Below the pieces are notes generated by a model. The model did not search any database, was not told the origin of the DNA, and saw only the letters and a list, made by a program, of their open reading frames with translations. Below are positions 10,905-23,439 of a stretch of 64,000 nt of DNA, piece by piece (positions within the stretch are counted from its first letter, which is position 1; each line of letters starts with the position of its first letter). The DNA lies in NCBI GenBank assembly GCA_023846275.1, contig JAIUJO010000619.1, forward strand, positions 671,001 to 735,000. Direction: 5' to 3'. The translations under genes were made by a program, and so were the position numbers. Origin of the DNA: Vanilla planifolia. Taxonomy: Eukaryota; Streptophyta; Magnoliopsida; Asparagales; Orchidaceae.

Positions 10905-13900
10905 TTAGAACAGTTCTGGATACTGACCGATCATATCTGTCTCTACTTCCCATGTAGCTTCTCTTTCTGTTTGACCATTCCATAGGACTTTAACCATAGG
11001 AATGATTTTATTTCTGAGCTTTTTCTCCTGCCTATCAAGTATTCTCACAGGCAGTTCGGGATATGTCAAATCCATTTGAATTTCTATATCTGGGTCCATA
11101 TAACTAACAACATGGGAGGGATCTGAAACATATCTTCGCAAAGATGAGACATGGAACACATTATGCACACCTGACAATTGAGGAGGCAAAGCAATTTGGT
11201 ATGCCACTTGTCCAACCCTTTTTAGGATTTGGAAAGGACCAATGAATTTAGGCTTCAATTTTCCTGCTCTTCCAAATCTTATGACACCTTTTGTTGGACT
11301 CACCTTGATAAAAACATGTTCCCCCTCGTGGAACTCAACCATTCGATGTTTTGCGTCATAATACTTCTTTTGTCTGTCCTGAGCTGTTTTTATTCTGTCT
11401 TGAATAATTCTGATCTTTTCTGTTGCTTCTTCAACAAATCTAGGACCGAGCAAATTTCTTTCCTTCCCTTCATTCCAGCACAAAGGTGATTGACATTTTC
11501 TCCCATACAGCACTTCATAGGGTGCCATCTCAATGCTGGACTGATGGCTATTATTATAAGCAAATTCCACCAAAGGTAAGTGGCTTTCCCAATCTCCACC
11601 AAAATCCAAGATGCAAAGTCGTAGCAAATCTTCCAAGGTTTTGATAGTTCTCTCTGTCTGACCATCTGTTTGAGGATGAAAGGCTGTGCTGAAACGCAAT
11701 CTCGTACCAAAAGCTTGATGCACATTCTTCCAGAAGTGAGAAGTAAATTTAGGGTCTCTGTCAGATATAATGACTTTTGGAATCCCATGCAATCTGATAA
11801 TCTGACTCACATATACCTGAGCTAACTTCTCTGTAGAATAAGTAGTTTTAACAGCTAAAAAGTGAGCAGATTTTGTTAGCCTATCAACAATTATCCAGAT
11901 TGAGTCATGACCTGCAGGTGACCTAGGCAAACCGATCACAAAATCCATTGCCACTTCCTCCCATTTCCATTCTGGAATAGGTAATGACTGCAACAACCCC
12001 CCAGGTTTTTGTTGCTCTCCTTTCACCTGCTGACAAATTAAGCATTTTTGAACCCAGTTAGAAACATCCTTCTTCAATCCTGGCCACCAGTATTGTTGTC
12101 TCAATTCTTGATACATTTTATTCTCTCCTGGATGTATTGAATATCGAGAGTTATGAGCTTCCTTTAATAACAAATCCCTAAGTTGTTGATGTGCTGGTAT
12201 GCATAACCTGCCTTGAAATCTAAGTAAACCAGCCTGGTCTAATTGAAAAGTAGATTCCTGTCCTTCCTGAACCCTCTGTATTATCTTTTGCAATTCAAGA
12301 TCTTCTCCCTGATCATCTTTAATAGAGGCCAACCAATCTGGTCTTACTGATAAGTGTGCCAGCAAAGCCGTATTTATTCGAATATCTACTTCTAGTTGTA
12401 ATTTATCCATCTCAAAAATTAATTGTTTTTCTTCTGTGATAATCAAAATGCTACTAATACTAGCTTTCCTGCTAAGAGCATCAGCGACCACATTCGCTTT
12501 CCCAGGATGGTAAGTGATTTCCACATCATAATCTTTAATAAACTCCAGCCACCTTCGTTGCCTGAGATTTAGTTCCTTCTGAGTAAAAATATACTTTAAA
12601 CTCTGATGATCAGTGAAAACCACACACTTAACTCCATACAAATAATGCCTCCAGATTTTTAAGGCAAAAACTACAGCTGCTAACTCCAAATCGTGCACAG
12701 GATAATTCTTTTCATGTATCTTAAGCTGTCTAGATGCATAAGCAATTACTTTCTTATTTTGCATCAATACACAGCCAAGACCTTGCAAAGATGCATCACT
12801 GTATATATGATAACCTTCTGTGCCTTCTGGTAATGTTAGAATTGGGGCTGAAACCAATTTATTCTTCAATATTTGGAAGCTATCTTCACAAGCTGCATCC
12901 CATTCAAACTTTATTGCTTTTCGCGTCAAATTTGTTAAGGGTGAGGCTATTTGGGAAAAGCCTTTCACAAACTTCCTGTAATACCCAGCCAAACCCAAGA
13001 AACTTCTAACTTCTGTTACTGTTGTAGGCCTTGGCCAATCTACAATGGCAGAAATCTTCTGAGGATCAACTGAGATTCCTTCTGCACTCACTATATGCCC
13101 CAAAAACAAGACCTTGGACAGCCAAAATTCGCATTTAGAGAATTTAGCAAATAGCTGATTTTCTTTCAAAGTTTGTAATGTTAAATGTAGATGTGCAGCG
13201 TGTTCTTCTAGGGATTTAGAATATATCAATATATCATCAATGAAGATAATGATAAACTGATCTAAATATTTCTTGAACACGCGATTCATCAAATCCATAA
13301 AAGCTGCTGGTGCATTTGTCAGTCCAAAAGGTAGCACTAAAAATTCATAGTGCCCATACCTGGTCCTGAAAGCTGTTTTGGAAACATCTTCTGTCTTAAT
13401 TTTCAGTTGATGATATCCAGATCTCAGGTCAATTTTTGAAAATATTGCTGCTCCTTGCAACTGATCAAATAGATCATCAATCCGCGGCAAAGGATATTTA
13501 TTTTTGATAGTAATTTTGTTGATTTCCCGGTAGTCAATACACATGCGAAGACTACCATCTTTCTTCTTCACAAACAAAATAGGTGCACCCCATGGGGATA
13601 CACTGGGTCTGATAAATCCCTTGTCTAATAATTCCTGAATTTGCACCTTTAATTCTTGAAGCTCGGCTGGTGCCATACGATAAGGAGCTTTGGAAATTGG
13701 CTCAGCGCCTGGAATCAACTGAATTTCAAATTCTATTTCTCTATCAGGAGGTAATCCAGGCAACTCTTCTGGAAAAATGTCTAGATATTCCTGAACAACT
13801 GGTACCTCTGTGGGTTTACAAAATTTCATGTCCAAATCCATAATAGATACCAAGCATCCTTCGCATCCTTTGCCAAGTAGCTTTTGTGCCTTGAGCATAG

Positions 13901-14276
13901 ATATTAAAGGAATTTTCCTTCCTTGGCCGAAGTAAATTAATTTATCTTCTCCAGGGATTGGGATTTCAATTCTCTTTTCATAACAATCTATTTTTACTTT
14001 ATGCTCGAACAGCCAATCCATGCCAAGGATTATGTCAAATTCTGTCAGAGGTAAGATGTGTAGCAATACTGAGAATTGTTTTCCTCTGATGTCTATCTCA
14101 TCTTCAATAAAATTTTCTACACTGATACTATTTCCATCTGGCATTTTCACTATTAATAGATCTTTCATGGAGTGTAATATGACATTTATTCGTCTTGATG
14201 CAGTGATGGATATAAAGGAATGTGATGCTCCACAATCAAAAAGTACAGAAACAGGTAAATTATGAAACACTAACAT
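10905..14276 (-). CDS. pol: Retrotransposon pol polyprotein (PR-RT-RH-INT-chromodomain)
   Basis: An open frame of 1123 residues encodes the enzymes for reverse transcription and integration of the element. A retropepsin motif (LFDCGA, residues 12-17, with ILGMDWL at 83-89) comes first. Reverse transcriptase spans about 195-395, with [10 protein letters not shown] and the catalytic FIDD at 345-348. RNase H follows, with its acidic residues in YSDAS (D493), E531, TDHQ (D555) and ADALSR (D599). Integrase has an HHCC finger (H708, H715, C745, C748) and a D778, D839, E875 triad with the classical 35-residue D-E spacing. A GPF module (about 1011-1022) leads to a chromodomain (about 1075-1123). In known chromoviruses this domain binds heterochromatic histone marks and biases integration, which fits an insertion in satellite DNA. 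It lies just downstream of gag. It belongs to a young element that looks nearly whole. Confidence 0.95.
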   Translation of the reverse strand: MLVFHNLPVSVLFDCGASHSFISITASRRINVILHSMKDLLIVKMPDGNSISVENFIEDEIDIRGKQFSVLLHILPLTEFDIILGMDWLFEHKVKIDCYEKRIEIPIPGEDKLIYFGQGRKIPLISMLKAQKLLGKGCEGCLVSIMDLDMKFCKPTEVPVVQEYLDIFPEELPGLPPDREIEFEIQLIPGAEPISKAPYRMAPAELQELKVQIQELLDKGFIRPSVSPWGAPILFVKKKDGSLRMCIDYREINKITIKNKYPLPRIDDLFDQLQGAAIFSKIDLRSGYHQLKIKTEDVSKTAFRTRYGHYEFLVLPFGLTNAPAAFMDLMNRVFKKYLDQFIIIFIDDILIYSKSLEEHAAHLHLTLQTLKENQLFAKFSKCEFWLSKVLFLGHIVSAEGISVDPQKISAIVDWPRPTTVTEVRSFLGLAGYYRKFVKGFSQIASPLTNLTRKAIKFEWDAACEDSFQILKNKLVSAPILTLPEGTEGYHIYSDASLQGLGCVLMQNKKVIAYASRQLKIHEKNYPVHDLELAAVVFALKIWRHYLYGVKCVVFTDHQSLKYIFTQKELNLRQRRWLEFIKDYDVEITYHPGKANVVADALSRKASISSILIITEEKQLIFEMDKLQLEVDIRINTALLAHLSVRPDWLASIKDDQGEDLELQKIIQRVQEGQESTFQLDQAGLLRFQGRLCIPAHQQLRDLLLKEAHNSRYSIHPGENKMYQELRQQYWWPGLKKDVSNWVQKCLICQQVKGEQQKPGGLLQSLPIPEWKWEEVAMDFVIGLPRSPAGHDSIWIIVDRLTKSAHFLAVKTTYSTEKLAQVYVSQIIRLHGIPKVIISDRDPKFTSHFWKNVHQAFGTRLRFSTAFHPQTDGQTERTIKTLEDLLRLCILDFGGDWESHLPLVEFAYNNSHQSSIEMAPYEVLYGRKCQSPLCWNEGKERNLLGPRFVEEATEKIRIIQDRIKTAQDRQKKYYDAKHRMVEFHEGEHVFIKVSPTKGVIRFGRAGKLKPKFIGPFQILKRVGQVAYQIALPPQLSGVHNVFHVSSLRRYVSDPSHVVSYMDPDIEIQMDLTYPELPVRILDRQEKKLRNKIIPMVKVLWNGQTEREATWEVETDMIGQYPELF

Positions 14277-14291
14277 ACCTATATAATGATA

Positions 14292-15545
14292 TTAATAGAG
14301 TGCATTAATGAATATAATAGAATAAGAGGCTCCAAAATCAAAGAGTATATGAAAAAAAAATTTGTATAACACGAGCATACCTATAATAACATCAGTAGAG
14401 TGTGGAGCATCTTGCTGAGTGATCGAATAAATACGTGCCTGACCTCCCCTTCCTGTTGCTCCACCTCTAACCACAGCACCTGAAGTTGTCGTAGATCCGC
14501 GGCCTCTACCTCGACTTGCATCCTCTCTACCTCCACTGGTTGAAGCACTGACATTTTTCAATTCAAATAACTTTGGGCAATCTCGAGCAAAATGCCCTAG
14601 TTCTTCGCATATGTAACATCTGACTGGTCGGATAAACTCTGATCTGCATTCTCCCATATGCCATTTTCCACATTTCACGCATCTACTCGTCCCATCTGAA
14701 CGCCAACTAGTTCTGCTAGTACTCGGTCCATATGGTCTGAACCTACTAAATCTTGAATGAGTGGACGTTTCTTCTCTTGAAAAACTCGAACTACCTCTTT
14801 TTCCTGTGAATCTGAATTTAGACTTTAGAGGATCAATTCTTTTCTTCTCTTCCTCTTTGCTAGTTGCCAACAAACTGAGTTCGAGCTCAACCGTGCGGGC
14901 ATGCTCCAGTAACTCCACATAGTTTGTTGTTCGAACGGCTACTAAAGCTGCCCGAATTTCATCCCGTAAACCTCGTCGAAACATGTAGCATCGTTGTTCT
15001 TCAGGTGTTACTAACTGGGGTACATATTTAGCTAAGTGGGAGAATTTGATTTCATATGCAGTAACTGATAGTTTTTCTTGCCTGAGATTATTCAATTCTT
15101 CCCTCATTTTGGCTTTGATTGACAGAGGCATATACCATTGCTCAAATTCTTTTGTAAAATCTTCCCAGGAAATATCTTTCATTGGTCGGCTAGAAAATCG
15201 AAGTCGATGTCGAGAACTCCACCACAATCTAGCAGCATCTTTGAGTACCAAAATTGCCAAAGCCACTTTTCTATTATCTGGACAAGATATTCCTTCAAAG
15301 ATAATATTTATTTGTTCTAGCCAGTTTTCAGCAACCATAGGATCCTCATCCCCAGCAAAAGAAGGAGGGTGCATCCGCTGAAATTGGTCAACCACTAAAT
15401 CAATAGATGCCTCTTCTCTGTGACTACTAGTGCTTCCAATGGATCGTAACAAAGAGACTAGAGTTTGCGCTAATTCCTGCTGGGTATCTCCTTGTTGCTC
15501 TCTTTCTTTTTCCTTTTCCATATTTCCAGATTCAGATCTTTCCAT
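14292..15545 (-). CDS. gag: Retrotransposon gag (capsid and nucleocapsid)
   Basis: An open frame of 417 residues encodes the structural protein that packages the element's RNA into cytoplasmic particles. Residues about 65-225 match the plant retrotransposon gag (UBN2/Retrotrans_gag type) pattern, with AENWLEQI, ALAILVLKDAARLWW and a LxxLRQ segment. Two cysteine-rich knuckles follow: C289-C292-H296-C300, an atypically short form, and the classical C310-C313-H318-C323 (CX2CX4HX4C). An arginine/glycine-rich stretch (about 339-370) probably aids RNA binding. The start codon at 15545 lies about 155 bp inside the 5' LTR edge and is the first long frame after the primer-binding site. It lies immediately upstream of pol in the same transcript. 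Many plant Ty3/gypsy elements express gag and pol from one long frame. Confidence 0.92.
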   Translation of the reverse strand: MERSESGNMEKEKEREQQGDTQQELAQTLVSLLRSIGSTSSHREEASIDLVVDQFQRMHPPSFAGDEDPMVAENWLEQINIIFEGISCPDNRKVALAILVLKDAARLWWSSRHRLRFSSRPMKDISWEDFTKEFEQWYMPLSIKAKMREELNNLRQEKLSVTAYEIKFSHLAKYVPQLVTPEEQRCYMFRRGLRDEIRAALVAVRTTNYVELLEHARTVELELSLLATSKEEEKKRIDPLKSKFRFTGKRGSSSFSREETSTHSRFSRFRPYGPSTSRTSWRSDGTSRCVKCGKWHMGECRSEFIRPVRCYICEELGHFARDCPKLFELKNVSASTSGGREDASRGRGRGSTTTSGAVVRGGATGRGGQARIYSITQQDAPHSTDVIIGMLVLYKFFFHILFDFGASYSIIFINALY

Positions 15546-15685
15546 GATGTAAAGGATATTGCAATCCTACAAAACCATATAAGTTATTTAACAACTAATA
15601 TCTCTATGAGAAATAACACTAAAGATGCAAATGCATATGCTGTGTTGGTGTCCTCACACTCATTTCCCACCTATTTCTAAACCTA
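15546..15685 (-). other. Untranslated leader between PBS and gag
   Basis: About 140 bp of AT-rich sequence between the primer-binding site and the gag start. In LTR retrotransposons this part of the leader normally contributes to RNA packaging and dimerisation. I can point to no specific motif. Confidence 0.6.
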
Positions 15686-15697
15686 TCTCTGATACCA
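15686..15697 (-). other. Primer-binding site for initiator tRNA-Met
   Basis: On the element's strand this reads TGGTATCAGAGA, starting three bases inside the 5' LTR. Its first 11 bases match the complement of the 3' end of plant initiator methionine tRNA, the usual primer for plant Ty3/gypsy and Ty1/copia elements. It fixes the element's orientation and supports a plant host. Confidence 0.9.
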
Positions 15698-16233
15698 CCT
15701 TGTCAAGCCCCCACCGACATCTAATACCATTATGTCACAAAGTTATCATCAGAGTCGCCAAATACAGCATTTAAGTGAGGACAAATAAACAAACCAAAGG
15801 TGGGGACCCGACGGTAAGACAAACACTAATTCAAAATCCAAAGTATATATATAAAGACATGTTTTTAAACATTTAATCACACTAAAATTTTCCCTCTCAC
15901 ACATCTCTTGGAAAGGGCTCTCCTGTAACAGCATCATTCCCAGTTCTCGGTGTAGTGGTTTCATGTCCTGTGATGTAAGCACTAAATGAGATTTTATAAA
16001 TCTCAGTAGATAAATCCACATATTTAACCAAGAAAATAAAAGGCATAACAAATACCATTAACAGTAAAGATGAATGTCATACATACATATAAGATAATGT
16101 CAAATGAAAGTCATAAAGAAATGCAAGTTCCTTATATTGTGCTTATTACCGGGCCCAATTCCCTTTGACGCATGATCCTCTGGATCCAATCATCAATGAC
16201 TGTCCTCTAGCCGGCATCCAACCAAGCACATAA

Positions 16234-16435
16234 CACTAGGCAGATATCTGATCCGAAGATCGATACCCTGCGATCCAACACGCTGAGCCTAGTGCCACCA
16301 GGCAGGTATGGTACCATACCCTGCGATCCAACACGCTGAGCCTGGTGTAATCATCATGGAGTCATAGCACATAACACTAGGCAGATATCTGATCTGAAGA
16401 TCGATACCCTGCGATCCCACACGCTGAGCCTAGTG
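16234..16435. repeat. Three palindromic hairpin modules in the 5' LTR
   Basis: Same arrangement as in the 3' LTR: modules at 16234-16294, 16296-16347 and 16375-16435. The two outer modules have CACTAGGC/GCCTAGTG arms and the middle one has CACCAGGC/GCCTGGTG arms. I see no difference between the two LTRs across these modules. Confidence 0.85.
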
Positions 16436-17112
16436 GTGAGGATAATGTTCTCTGGGAATCCCATTGTTTTATTTGTCATTTTCCAAACATCAATCCATGT
16501 CATATCAAAAGTCCTTTCATGCCATATTGTTTCATCTCTTTCTTTAGCATATTGTATCATATTCTTTCTTTCTATGTTATTTCTTTCTTTTCAGTTTTTC
16601 ATGCAAATGCATAAATAATCCACACCATAATATTCCTTTCTTTTTATACCATAAACATATGCAACAATCAAAATTCTATAACAGTAAGAAAAGCATGTAA
16701 AAACACATAATATCGTGCTACATCACAGGGTTGGAAAATTATTCTACCTGGATTTGTTGTACCAAATTTTTCTTGTCAACTTCTAATTGGTTTTCTTGAT
16801 GTTCTACAAGGCCATAGTGCAAACATAATCAAGTTAAAATATGTTTATTTGCCAAAAGTTGCTTTTTCTAAAAATTATTCCCAAATAGTTAAAAATTCTG
16901 CTTTCTAAAAGCTTTCCCAAACACACCCCAAACTAATCCCAAAAAATGGGCTTACGCGGCACTGAACCGCCCGCTGGACCGCGCGCACGTTCGGCGCTGG
17001 ACCGCCCGCGCAGAAAAAGCTTTCTAAAAGCTTTTCCAAACGGATTTTCAAAAAAATAAATCTGGCTTACCCAGGCGCTGGACCGCCCGCGACACTGGAC
17101 CGGGCGCTCGGC

Positions 17113-17216
17113 GCGCTGGACCGCACGCGCTGGGCGCTGGACCGGGCGCTCGGCGTGCTGGACCGCACGCGCTGGGCGCTGGACCGCGCGCTCGAAGTGC
17201 TGGACCGCGCGCCTCC
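17113..17216. repeat. GC-rich 42-bp tandem repeat in the 5' LTR, two full units
   Basis: Full units lie at 17113-17154 and 17155-17196, with a partial third. The units correspond to those of the 3' LTR, which has one more. As the two LTRs were identical at insertion, one of them gained or lost a unit afterwards. Confidence 0.9.
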
Positions 17217-17650
17217 GCATCCAGTTCAACGGCGTAACCCGGTCCAAAGCCTGGACCGGTTCACGCAGTCCCCCCTCTCTCTCGCGTCCGGCGAAGCCGA
17301 AATCTTTCGCCGGCGCTGGATCGGCTGTTTCATATGCTGAATCGACCGAATCCGGCTCGGCTTCCTCCTCTCGGTCTCCCCCGCCCACCGGAAAATTAAA
17401 TAACCCTAACGACGAATAAAAAAAATATTTTTTTACCTTACGGAAGCCTTCGCCGGCCTTCACTGTCGCTCGCCGGAAATCCTCGCCGGCCGTTACTGTC
17501 GCGTCCAATGCTCCCGGAATCCTCGTTGGATGTTAATGTAGCGTGCAGAAACTTCTTTAAGATATTTCTCCAAAATCTCGCCGTCGCACTCCGGTAACTC
17601 TTCGCCGCCGTTTTTCGCAGAAGCGCTTTTCCAAACGCACCTCGGTCGGC

Positions 17651-17658
17651 CTTTTATA
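17651..17658 (-). promoter_or_regulatory. Candidate TATA box of the 5' LTR
   Basis: TATAAAAG on the minus strand about 280 bp from the outer LTR end, in a GC-rich setting. Its position suits an RNA polymerase II core promoter driving the element leftwards, with transcription starting a few tens of bases further left. This is a motif match only. An alternative AT-rich stretch lies nearer the LTR edge (about 17905-17925). Confidence 0.5.
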
Positions 17659-17938
17659 AACGCGGTCGAAACTGATAAGCCTTGGTTTGTGAACCACGTT
17701 TTTGCAGAAAACCCCTTCTAAATTTTATATTTGCAAATATATCCTCCGCCAATCGGATTTGAACTAAGCCGACATTTAAAAATTACAGATCTATCCTCTA
17801 CGTTACAAATTTATCCCAAATCTTCAAAAATTCATAATTTATTCATTAGAGCTCCGAAAATTACAAATTAAACATCGTTGGATTCGTCTCACAGAGCTCT
17901 TTCTATAAAAAATATAAGATAAAACTAGGGCTGTTACA

Positions 17939-17943
17939 AGCCT
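17939..17943. repeat. Target-site duplication, right copy (AGCCT)
   Basis: Matches AGCCT at 8586-8590 across the element. The satellite resumes at once in CTAGC units. Confidence 0.75.
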
Positions 17944-20900
17944 AGCCTAGCTTAACCTAGCTCTGCTCTACTTTGCTCTTCACTACTCGACTCTACTCTT
18001 CTCTGCTCTGCTCCGCACTTCTATGCTCAGCTCTGTTCTATTTTGCTTTGCCCTACTCTGCTCTACTCTACTCTACTCCGCTCTACTCTACTCTAACCTA
18101 GCCTAGCTTAGCCTAGCTGATCCTAAACATGCTTCACTTTATTCTAATCTACTCTACTCAACTCTAGCATAGCCTGACCTAGCCTAGCCTAGCCAAACCT
18201 AACTTTACCCTACTATATTTTACTCTACTTTATTCCACTTTAATCTACTCTTCTCTACTCTACTCTACTCTAACGTAGCCTCGCCTAGCATTACTTAACC
18301 TTGCTTAGCTTAACCTAGCTCTATCCTACTCTAGTTTACACTGCTCTGCTCTACTCTGTTCATCTTTAATATGCTCTTCTCAGCTCTGCTCTACTATACT
18401 TGCTTTATTATTCACAACTCTACTCTAGCATAACCTAGCTTATCCTAGCTTAATTGAGCTTTACTCTACTCTACTCTATTCTACTCTAGCCTAGCCTACC
18501 CCAACAAAGCTTAGCTTTGCTTAACTAATCCTAACCAAGCTCTACTCTACTATACTCTACTCCACTCTGCTCTACTCTGCTCTACTCTACTCTACTCTAC
18601 TCTACATTAACCTAGCATAGCCTAGCCTAGCCTAACCAAGCTCAACTCAACTCTACTCTTCTTTAGCCTAGCCTATCCTAGCCTAGTGTACCCTAACCTA
18701 GCTCTGCTCAGCTCAGCTCTGCTCTACTTTGCTCTACTTTACTTTTCTCTACTCAACTCTACTCTACTTTACTCTACTCTACTCTAACTTATTTAACTCT
18801 ATCCGAGCTTAACCTTGCTCAACTCTACTCTACTCTACTCTATTATAGCCTAGCCTAACCTAGCTTAGCCTAACTTAGCTTATCCTAACCTAACACTACT
18901 CCACTCTACTATACTCTACTCTATTCTACTATACCCTTCTCTACAGTATACTAACCTAGCATAACCAATCCTAACCTAACTAGCTCTGCTCTACACTTCT
19001 CTACTCTACCATGCTCTTCCCTATTTTTTTTTACTCTACTCTTCTCTACTTTACTCTACTCTAGCTTTGCCTATCTAGGCCTAGACAACCCTAACCTACC
19101 CTAGCTCTACTATACTCTGCTATACACTGTTCTACTCTTCTCTTCTCTACTTTACTCCACTCTAACATAACATAGCTTAGCATAACCAAGCTTGACTCTC
19201 CTCTACTTTACTCTAGTCTATTTTATTCTATTCTACTCTACTCTAGCCTAGCTTAGCCTAACCTAGCCTAGCCTTTCTTTACCTAGTCTAACTTTGCTCT
19301 ACTCTACTCTACTCTACCCTCCTCTACTCTTCTTTGCTCCACTCTACTATACTATCCTCTACTCTATTCTACTCTACTCTCCTCTCCTCTCCTATACTCT
19401 ACTCTACTCTACCTTACTCTGCACTACTCTAACCTAGTCGAGCTTAGCCTAGCCTAACCTAGCTCTGTTATACTCTACTATACTGTACTCAAGCCTAACC
19501 TTACAAAGCCTAGCCTAACCAACTCTGCTTTGTTCCACTCAACTCTACTTTGCTCCACCTTGTATTTCTCTGCTCTACTCTACTCTACTCAACACTACTC
19601 TACTCTTTTCTACTCTATTTTCCTATGCACTGCTCTATTATAGTCTATTATACATTACTCTACTGAGCTCAGCTCTATACTACTCTTTTTTGTTATGTTC
19701 TACTATGATCTGCTCCACCTTACTCAATTATAATTAACTCTACTCTACTATGTTATTCTCTACTCTGCTTTGTTCTACTCTACTATGCTCTGTTATGCTC
19801 TACTTTACTTCACTCTACTTATATCTAGCCTAGCTTAACCTTAGCCTAGCCTAGCTTAACCTAGCCTAACCCAACTTAACCTAACTTAGTTTTACTTTAC
19901 TCTGCTCTACTAAACTCTACTCCACTTTGCTTTGCATTACTCTTAATTACTCTGCTATGCTGCATTATGCTCTACTATAATCTATTCTACTCTACTCTAG
20001 CCTAGGCTAGCCTAACCTAGCTTAACTCTACTCTACTATACTCTACTCTAATCTACTCTGCTTTACTCTATTCTACAATACTCTACTCTAGCCTAGCCTT
20101 GCATAATCTAACCTACCCTAGTCGAGCCTAGCCTAGCTTAGCCTAACCTAACACTACTCTACTCTACTCAACCCTACTATATTCTAACATAACATTGCCT
20201 AAACTAGCTCTACTCTATTCTATCCTACTCTACTCTACCAAACTCTAGCCTAGCCTAACCTAACTTTGCTCTACTCTACTCTAAATTGTTGTGCTCTATT
20301 CTGCTTTGCTCTACTCTGCTTTGCTTTGTTATGCTCTACTCCTGCTTTTCTTAACTCTATTTTGCTATGCTACTCTACTCTGCTCTGCTCTGCTCTTCTC
20401 TACTCTATTACTTAGCCTATTCAAGCCTTGCTAAGCCCAGGTCAGTCTAACCTAGCTCTACTCTCCTCTGCTCTATTTTATGCTGCTCTACTCTACCTTA
20501 CTTCGGTGTGCTCTTCTCTACTTTGCTCTACTCTGCTCTGCTCTGCTCTACTCTGCTCTACTTTGTTCTACTCTACTTTACTCAACTCTAGCCTAGCCTT
20601 GCCTAATGCAGCACTACTCTACTCTACTTTTCTCTACTCTACTCTACTATACTCTAGCCTAGCTTTGCTTAACTCTACCTTACTCTACTCCACTCTACTA
20701 TATTCTACAATACTCTACTCTTCTTCACTCTACTCTACTCTATTATACTCTAGCTTGCATAGCTTAACCTAGCCTAGCTTAGCCAGCCTAACCCAGCTCT
20801 ACTCTATTTTACACTACTATACTCTACTTTACTCTACTCTACTCTACTATACTATAGCATAGCCTAGCCTACTATGCTCTGCTCTACTCCATTTAGCTAT

Positions 20901-22223
20901 GCCCTCCTCTGTTATTCTATGTTTTACTCTTTTCTTCTCAGCTTTACTTTACTCTACTCTACTCTACTCTTCTTTAGCCTAGCCTAACTATGCCTAGACT
21001 AACCTAACCTAGCTCTACTCTACTTTTCTCTACTCTACTCCACTCTAGCCAATCCTAAGCTAGCCTAGCCTAACCTAGCCTAACCTAGCTCTACTGAACT
21101 CTATTATATTATATTATATTATACTCTATTATACTCTACTCTACTCTACACTACTGAACTCATCTCTACTATACTTTACTCTACACTACTCAACTCTTCT
21201 CTACTCTACTATACTCTATTATACCCTGCTCTACTTTGCTCTTCTCTACTATGCTCTACTTCACTCAATTCTACTCTACTATTCTCCACTTTACTCTACC
21301 CAACAATAATCTACTCTAGCCTTGATTAGCCTAGCTAAGCAAAGCCTAGCCTAACCTTTCTTTACTATAATCTACTCTATTCTACTCTACTATAGTGAAG
21401 CCTAGCTTAAATATGTTGAGCATAACCTATCTCTACTCTACTTTACTCTACTCTACTCTAATCTAATCTACTATAATCTACTCTACTATACTCTTAACTT
21501 AGCCTAGCCTAGCATAACCTAACATAGCTCTACTCGACTCCACTCTACTATACTCGAGCCTAGCCTAGCCTAAGCTAGCTCTACTTCTCTACTCTACTCT
21601 ACTCTACTCTACTTTGCTATGCTCTACCTTACTCTACTCTACTTTGCTCTATTGTACTCTAGACTAACCTAGCTGTACTCTACTCTACTTTACTCTACTC
21701 TAGCCTAGCTTGGCCTAGACAAGCCTATCCTAGCCTAGCCATGCCTTACTTAGCTTTGCTCTACTCTACTCTACTCTATGCTGCTCTGCTCTACTTTGCC
21801 CCACTTTGCTTTGCTCCACACCACTATACTCTATTCTATTCTACTCTGCTCTACTCTGCTCTGCTCTGCTCTACTCTGCTCTATTCTACTCTACTCTACT
21901 CTGCTATGTTCTTCTCTACTCTACTATGCTCTACTTTAGCCTAGCCTAGCCCAACCTGACCTTGCTCTTCTTTACTCTATTCTACTTTAGCCTAGCCTAA
22001 CCTAACATAGCTCTACTCTACTCTGATCTACTCTACTCTAGCCCAGCCCAGCCTAGCCTACCATAGCCTAGCCAAGCTTACCAATCCTAACCTAGCTCGA
22101 CTCTACTCTAACCTATTCTACTCTGCTCTACTCTACTTGGCTCTTCTCTACTCTACTCAAACCTAGCCTAGCCTTACCTTGCCTAGCCTAACTTAGCTCA
22201 ACTCTTCTCTGCTCTGCTACTCT
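17944..22223. repeat. Pentanucleotide satellite, right arm, first segment
   Basis: The same composite satellite resumes without any transition. Local variants include a run of ATTAT units at 21103-21123, a pyrimidine-only patch at 19376-19393, and a less regular stretch near 19660-19760 with several words outside the main set. No gene or mobile element is seen. Confidence 0.95.
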
Positions 22224-23439
22224 ATTATACTCTAATCTACTCTATTCTAATCAACTGTACTCTTCTTTACTCTACTCTAGCCTAGCCTAACCTAGCTTAG
22301 CCTAGCCTAACTTAACCTAGCTCTACTCTTTGCTACTCTACTCTACTATACTATACTATATTATACTATGCTCTTCTTTGCTCTACTCTATTCGACTCTA
22401 CTCTACTCTAATTTACACTACTCTAACCTAGCCTAGCCTAGCTTACCTTAGCCCAACCTAGCTTTACTCTACTCTGTTCTACTCTACTCTGCTATACTCT
22501 GCTCTACTTTATTCTGCTCTACTTTAGCCTTATCCAACCAAACCAAACCTAGCTCTACTCTACTTCACTACACTCAAGCCTTGCCTAACCTCGCTCCACT
22601 TTGCTCTACTACACTCAATTCTACTCTACTCTACTCTACTCTAAACTAGCCTAGCCTAGTCAAGTCTAGCTTAGCCTAACTTAACTCTACTCTACTCTGC
22701 TTTACTCTACTCTACTCTACTCTTCTCTACTCTACTCTACTCTTCTCAGCTCTACTCTACTTTGCTCTTATGTTCTCTACTCAGCTATGCTCTACTCTGT
22801 GTTGATTTACTCTACTTCGCTCTGCTCTCCTTTGTGCTTCACTGCCCTACTCTACTCTAGCCTAGCCTTCCCTAACTAGCCTAACTGAGCTCTACTCTAC
22901 TATACACTACTCTACTCTTGCCTAGCCTAGCCTAGCCTACCTTAGCCTGGCTTAGCTCTACTCTACTCTAGCCTTACCTAACTTAGCTCTGCTCTACATT
23001 GCTTTTCTCTTCTTTGCTCTGCTCTACTATACTCTACTATTCTCTACTATTTATTTCTTTGCTCCACTCTTCTTTGCTTTTCTCTACTCTGCTATACTCT
23101 ACTCTCCTCTACTCTATTATACTCTAGCTTAGCCTAGCCTAATTTAGCTTTACTCTACTCTATTCTTCTCTAATCTACTATAATCTACTTTACTCTACTC
23201 CAACTTAGCCTAGCCTAGCCTAGTCAAACCTAACTCTACTTTATTCCACTCTAGCCTTACCTAGCCTAGTTGAGCCAAACTTAGATATGTCTTGCCTAAC
23301 CTAGCTCCACTATAATCTACTCTACTCTACACCACTATGCTCTGCTCTACTCTGCTCGACTTTACTCTACTCTGCTCTACTGTACTTTAGCCTAGCCTAG
23401 CCTAACCTAGCACTACTATACTCTACTCTACTATACTTT
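22224..23439. repeat. Higher-order repeat copy A (about 1.2 kb)
   Basis: First of two full tandem copies and part of a third. Landmarks shared in order with copy B include a TATAC run, then CTCTTCTTTG (22371; in B at 23577), a CTTACCTTAGCCCAACC block, CTCAAGCCTTGCCTAACCTC, an ACATTGCTTTTCTC block and CCAACTTAG...GTCAAACCTAACT. Spacings of 1206-1216 bp at the left side and about 1145 bp further in show small internal length changes, while order and rare variants are conserved. Edges are approximate because they were found by eye. Confidence 0.8.

Larger units (their letters stand above)
8591..17938 (-). mobile_element. Ty3/gypsy chromovirus, Tekay/Del-like, nearly whole
   Basis: A 9.35-kb LTR retrotransposon oriented right to left. 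Its parts in transcription order are the 5' LTR (15701-17938), a tRNA-iMet primer-binding site, gag, pol, a polypurine tract and the 3' LTR (8591-10870). LTR ends are TG...CA and the flanks carry AGCCT on both sides. The order protease, reverse transcriptase, RNase H, integrase places it in Ty3/gypsy, and a C-terminal chromodomain after the integrase places it among the chromoviruses. The sequence style (VKVLW...EATWE...YPELF at the end) resembles the Tekay/Del clade. It looks nearly whole, with about one break at most. By eye the LTRs differ at 8-10 bases over about 2.24 kb (about 0.4%). At a rate often used for grasses (1.3e-8 per site per year) that is roughly 0.1-0.2 million years; the host rate is unknown. 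Confidence 0.95.
15701..17938 (-). repeat. 5' LTR (2238 bp)
   Basis: This is the promoter-side LTR of the minus-strand element, with TGTAAC...TTGACA ends and near identity to 8591-10870. It carries a TATAAAAG motif about 280 bp from its outer end, the GC-rich tandem block with two full 42-bp units (17113-17196), and the three hairpin modules (16234-16435). An open frame on the minus strand (16933-17508, 191 codons) runs through the GC-rich block and stays open in both LTRs despite the 42-bp length difference. It has no recognisable domain and is rich in R, A, V, Q and P, as expected from the repeat. Confidence 0.95.

Noticed and set aside
11229-15381. Open frames on the plus strand and in another minus frame across gag and pol (for example 11229-11489, 12734-13009, 15046-15381, 11390-11788)
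   Set aside because: Shadows of the real gag and pol frames, with no domain of their own.
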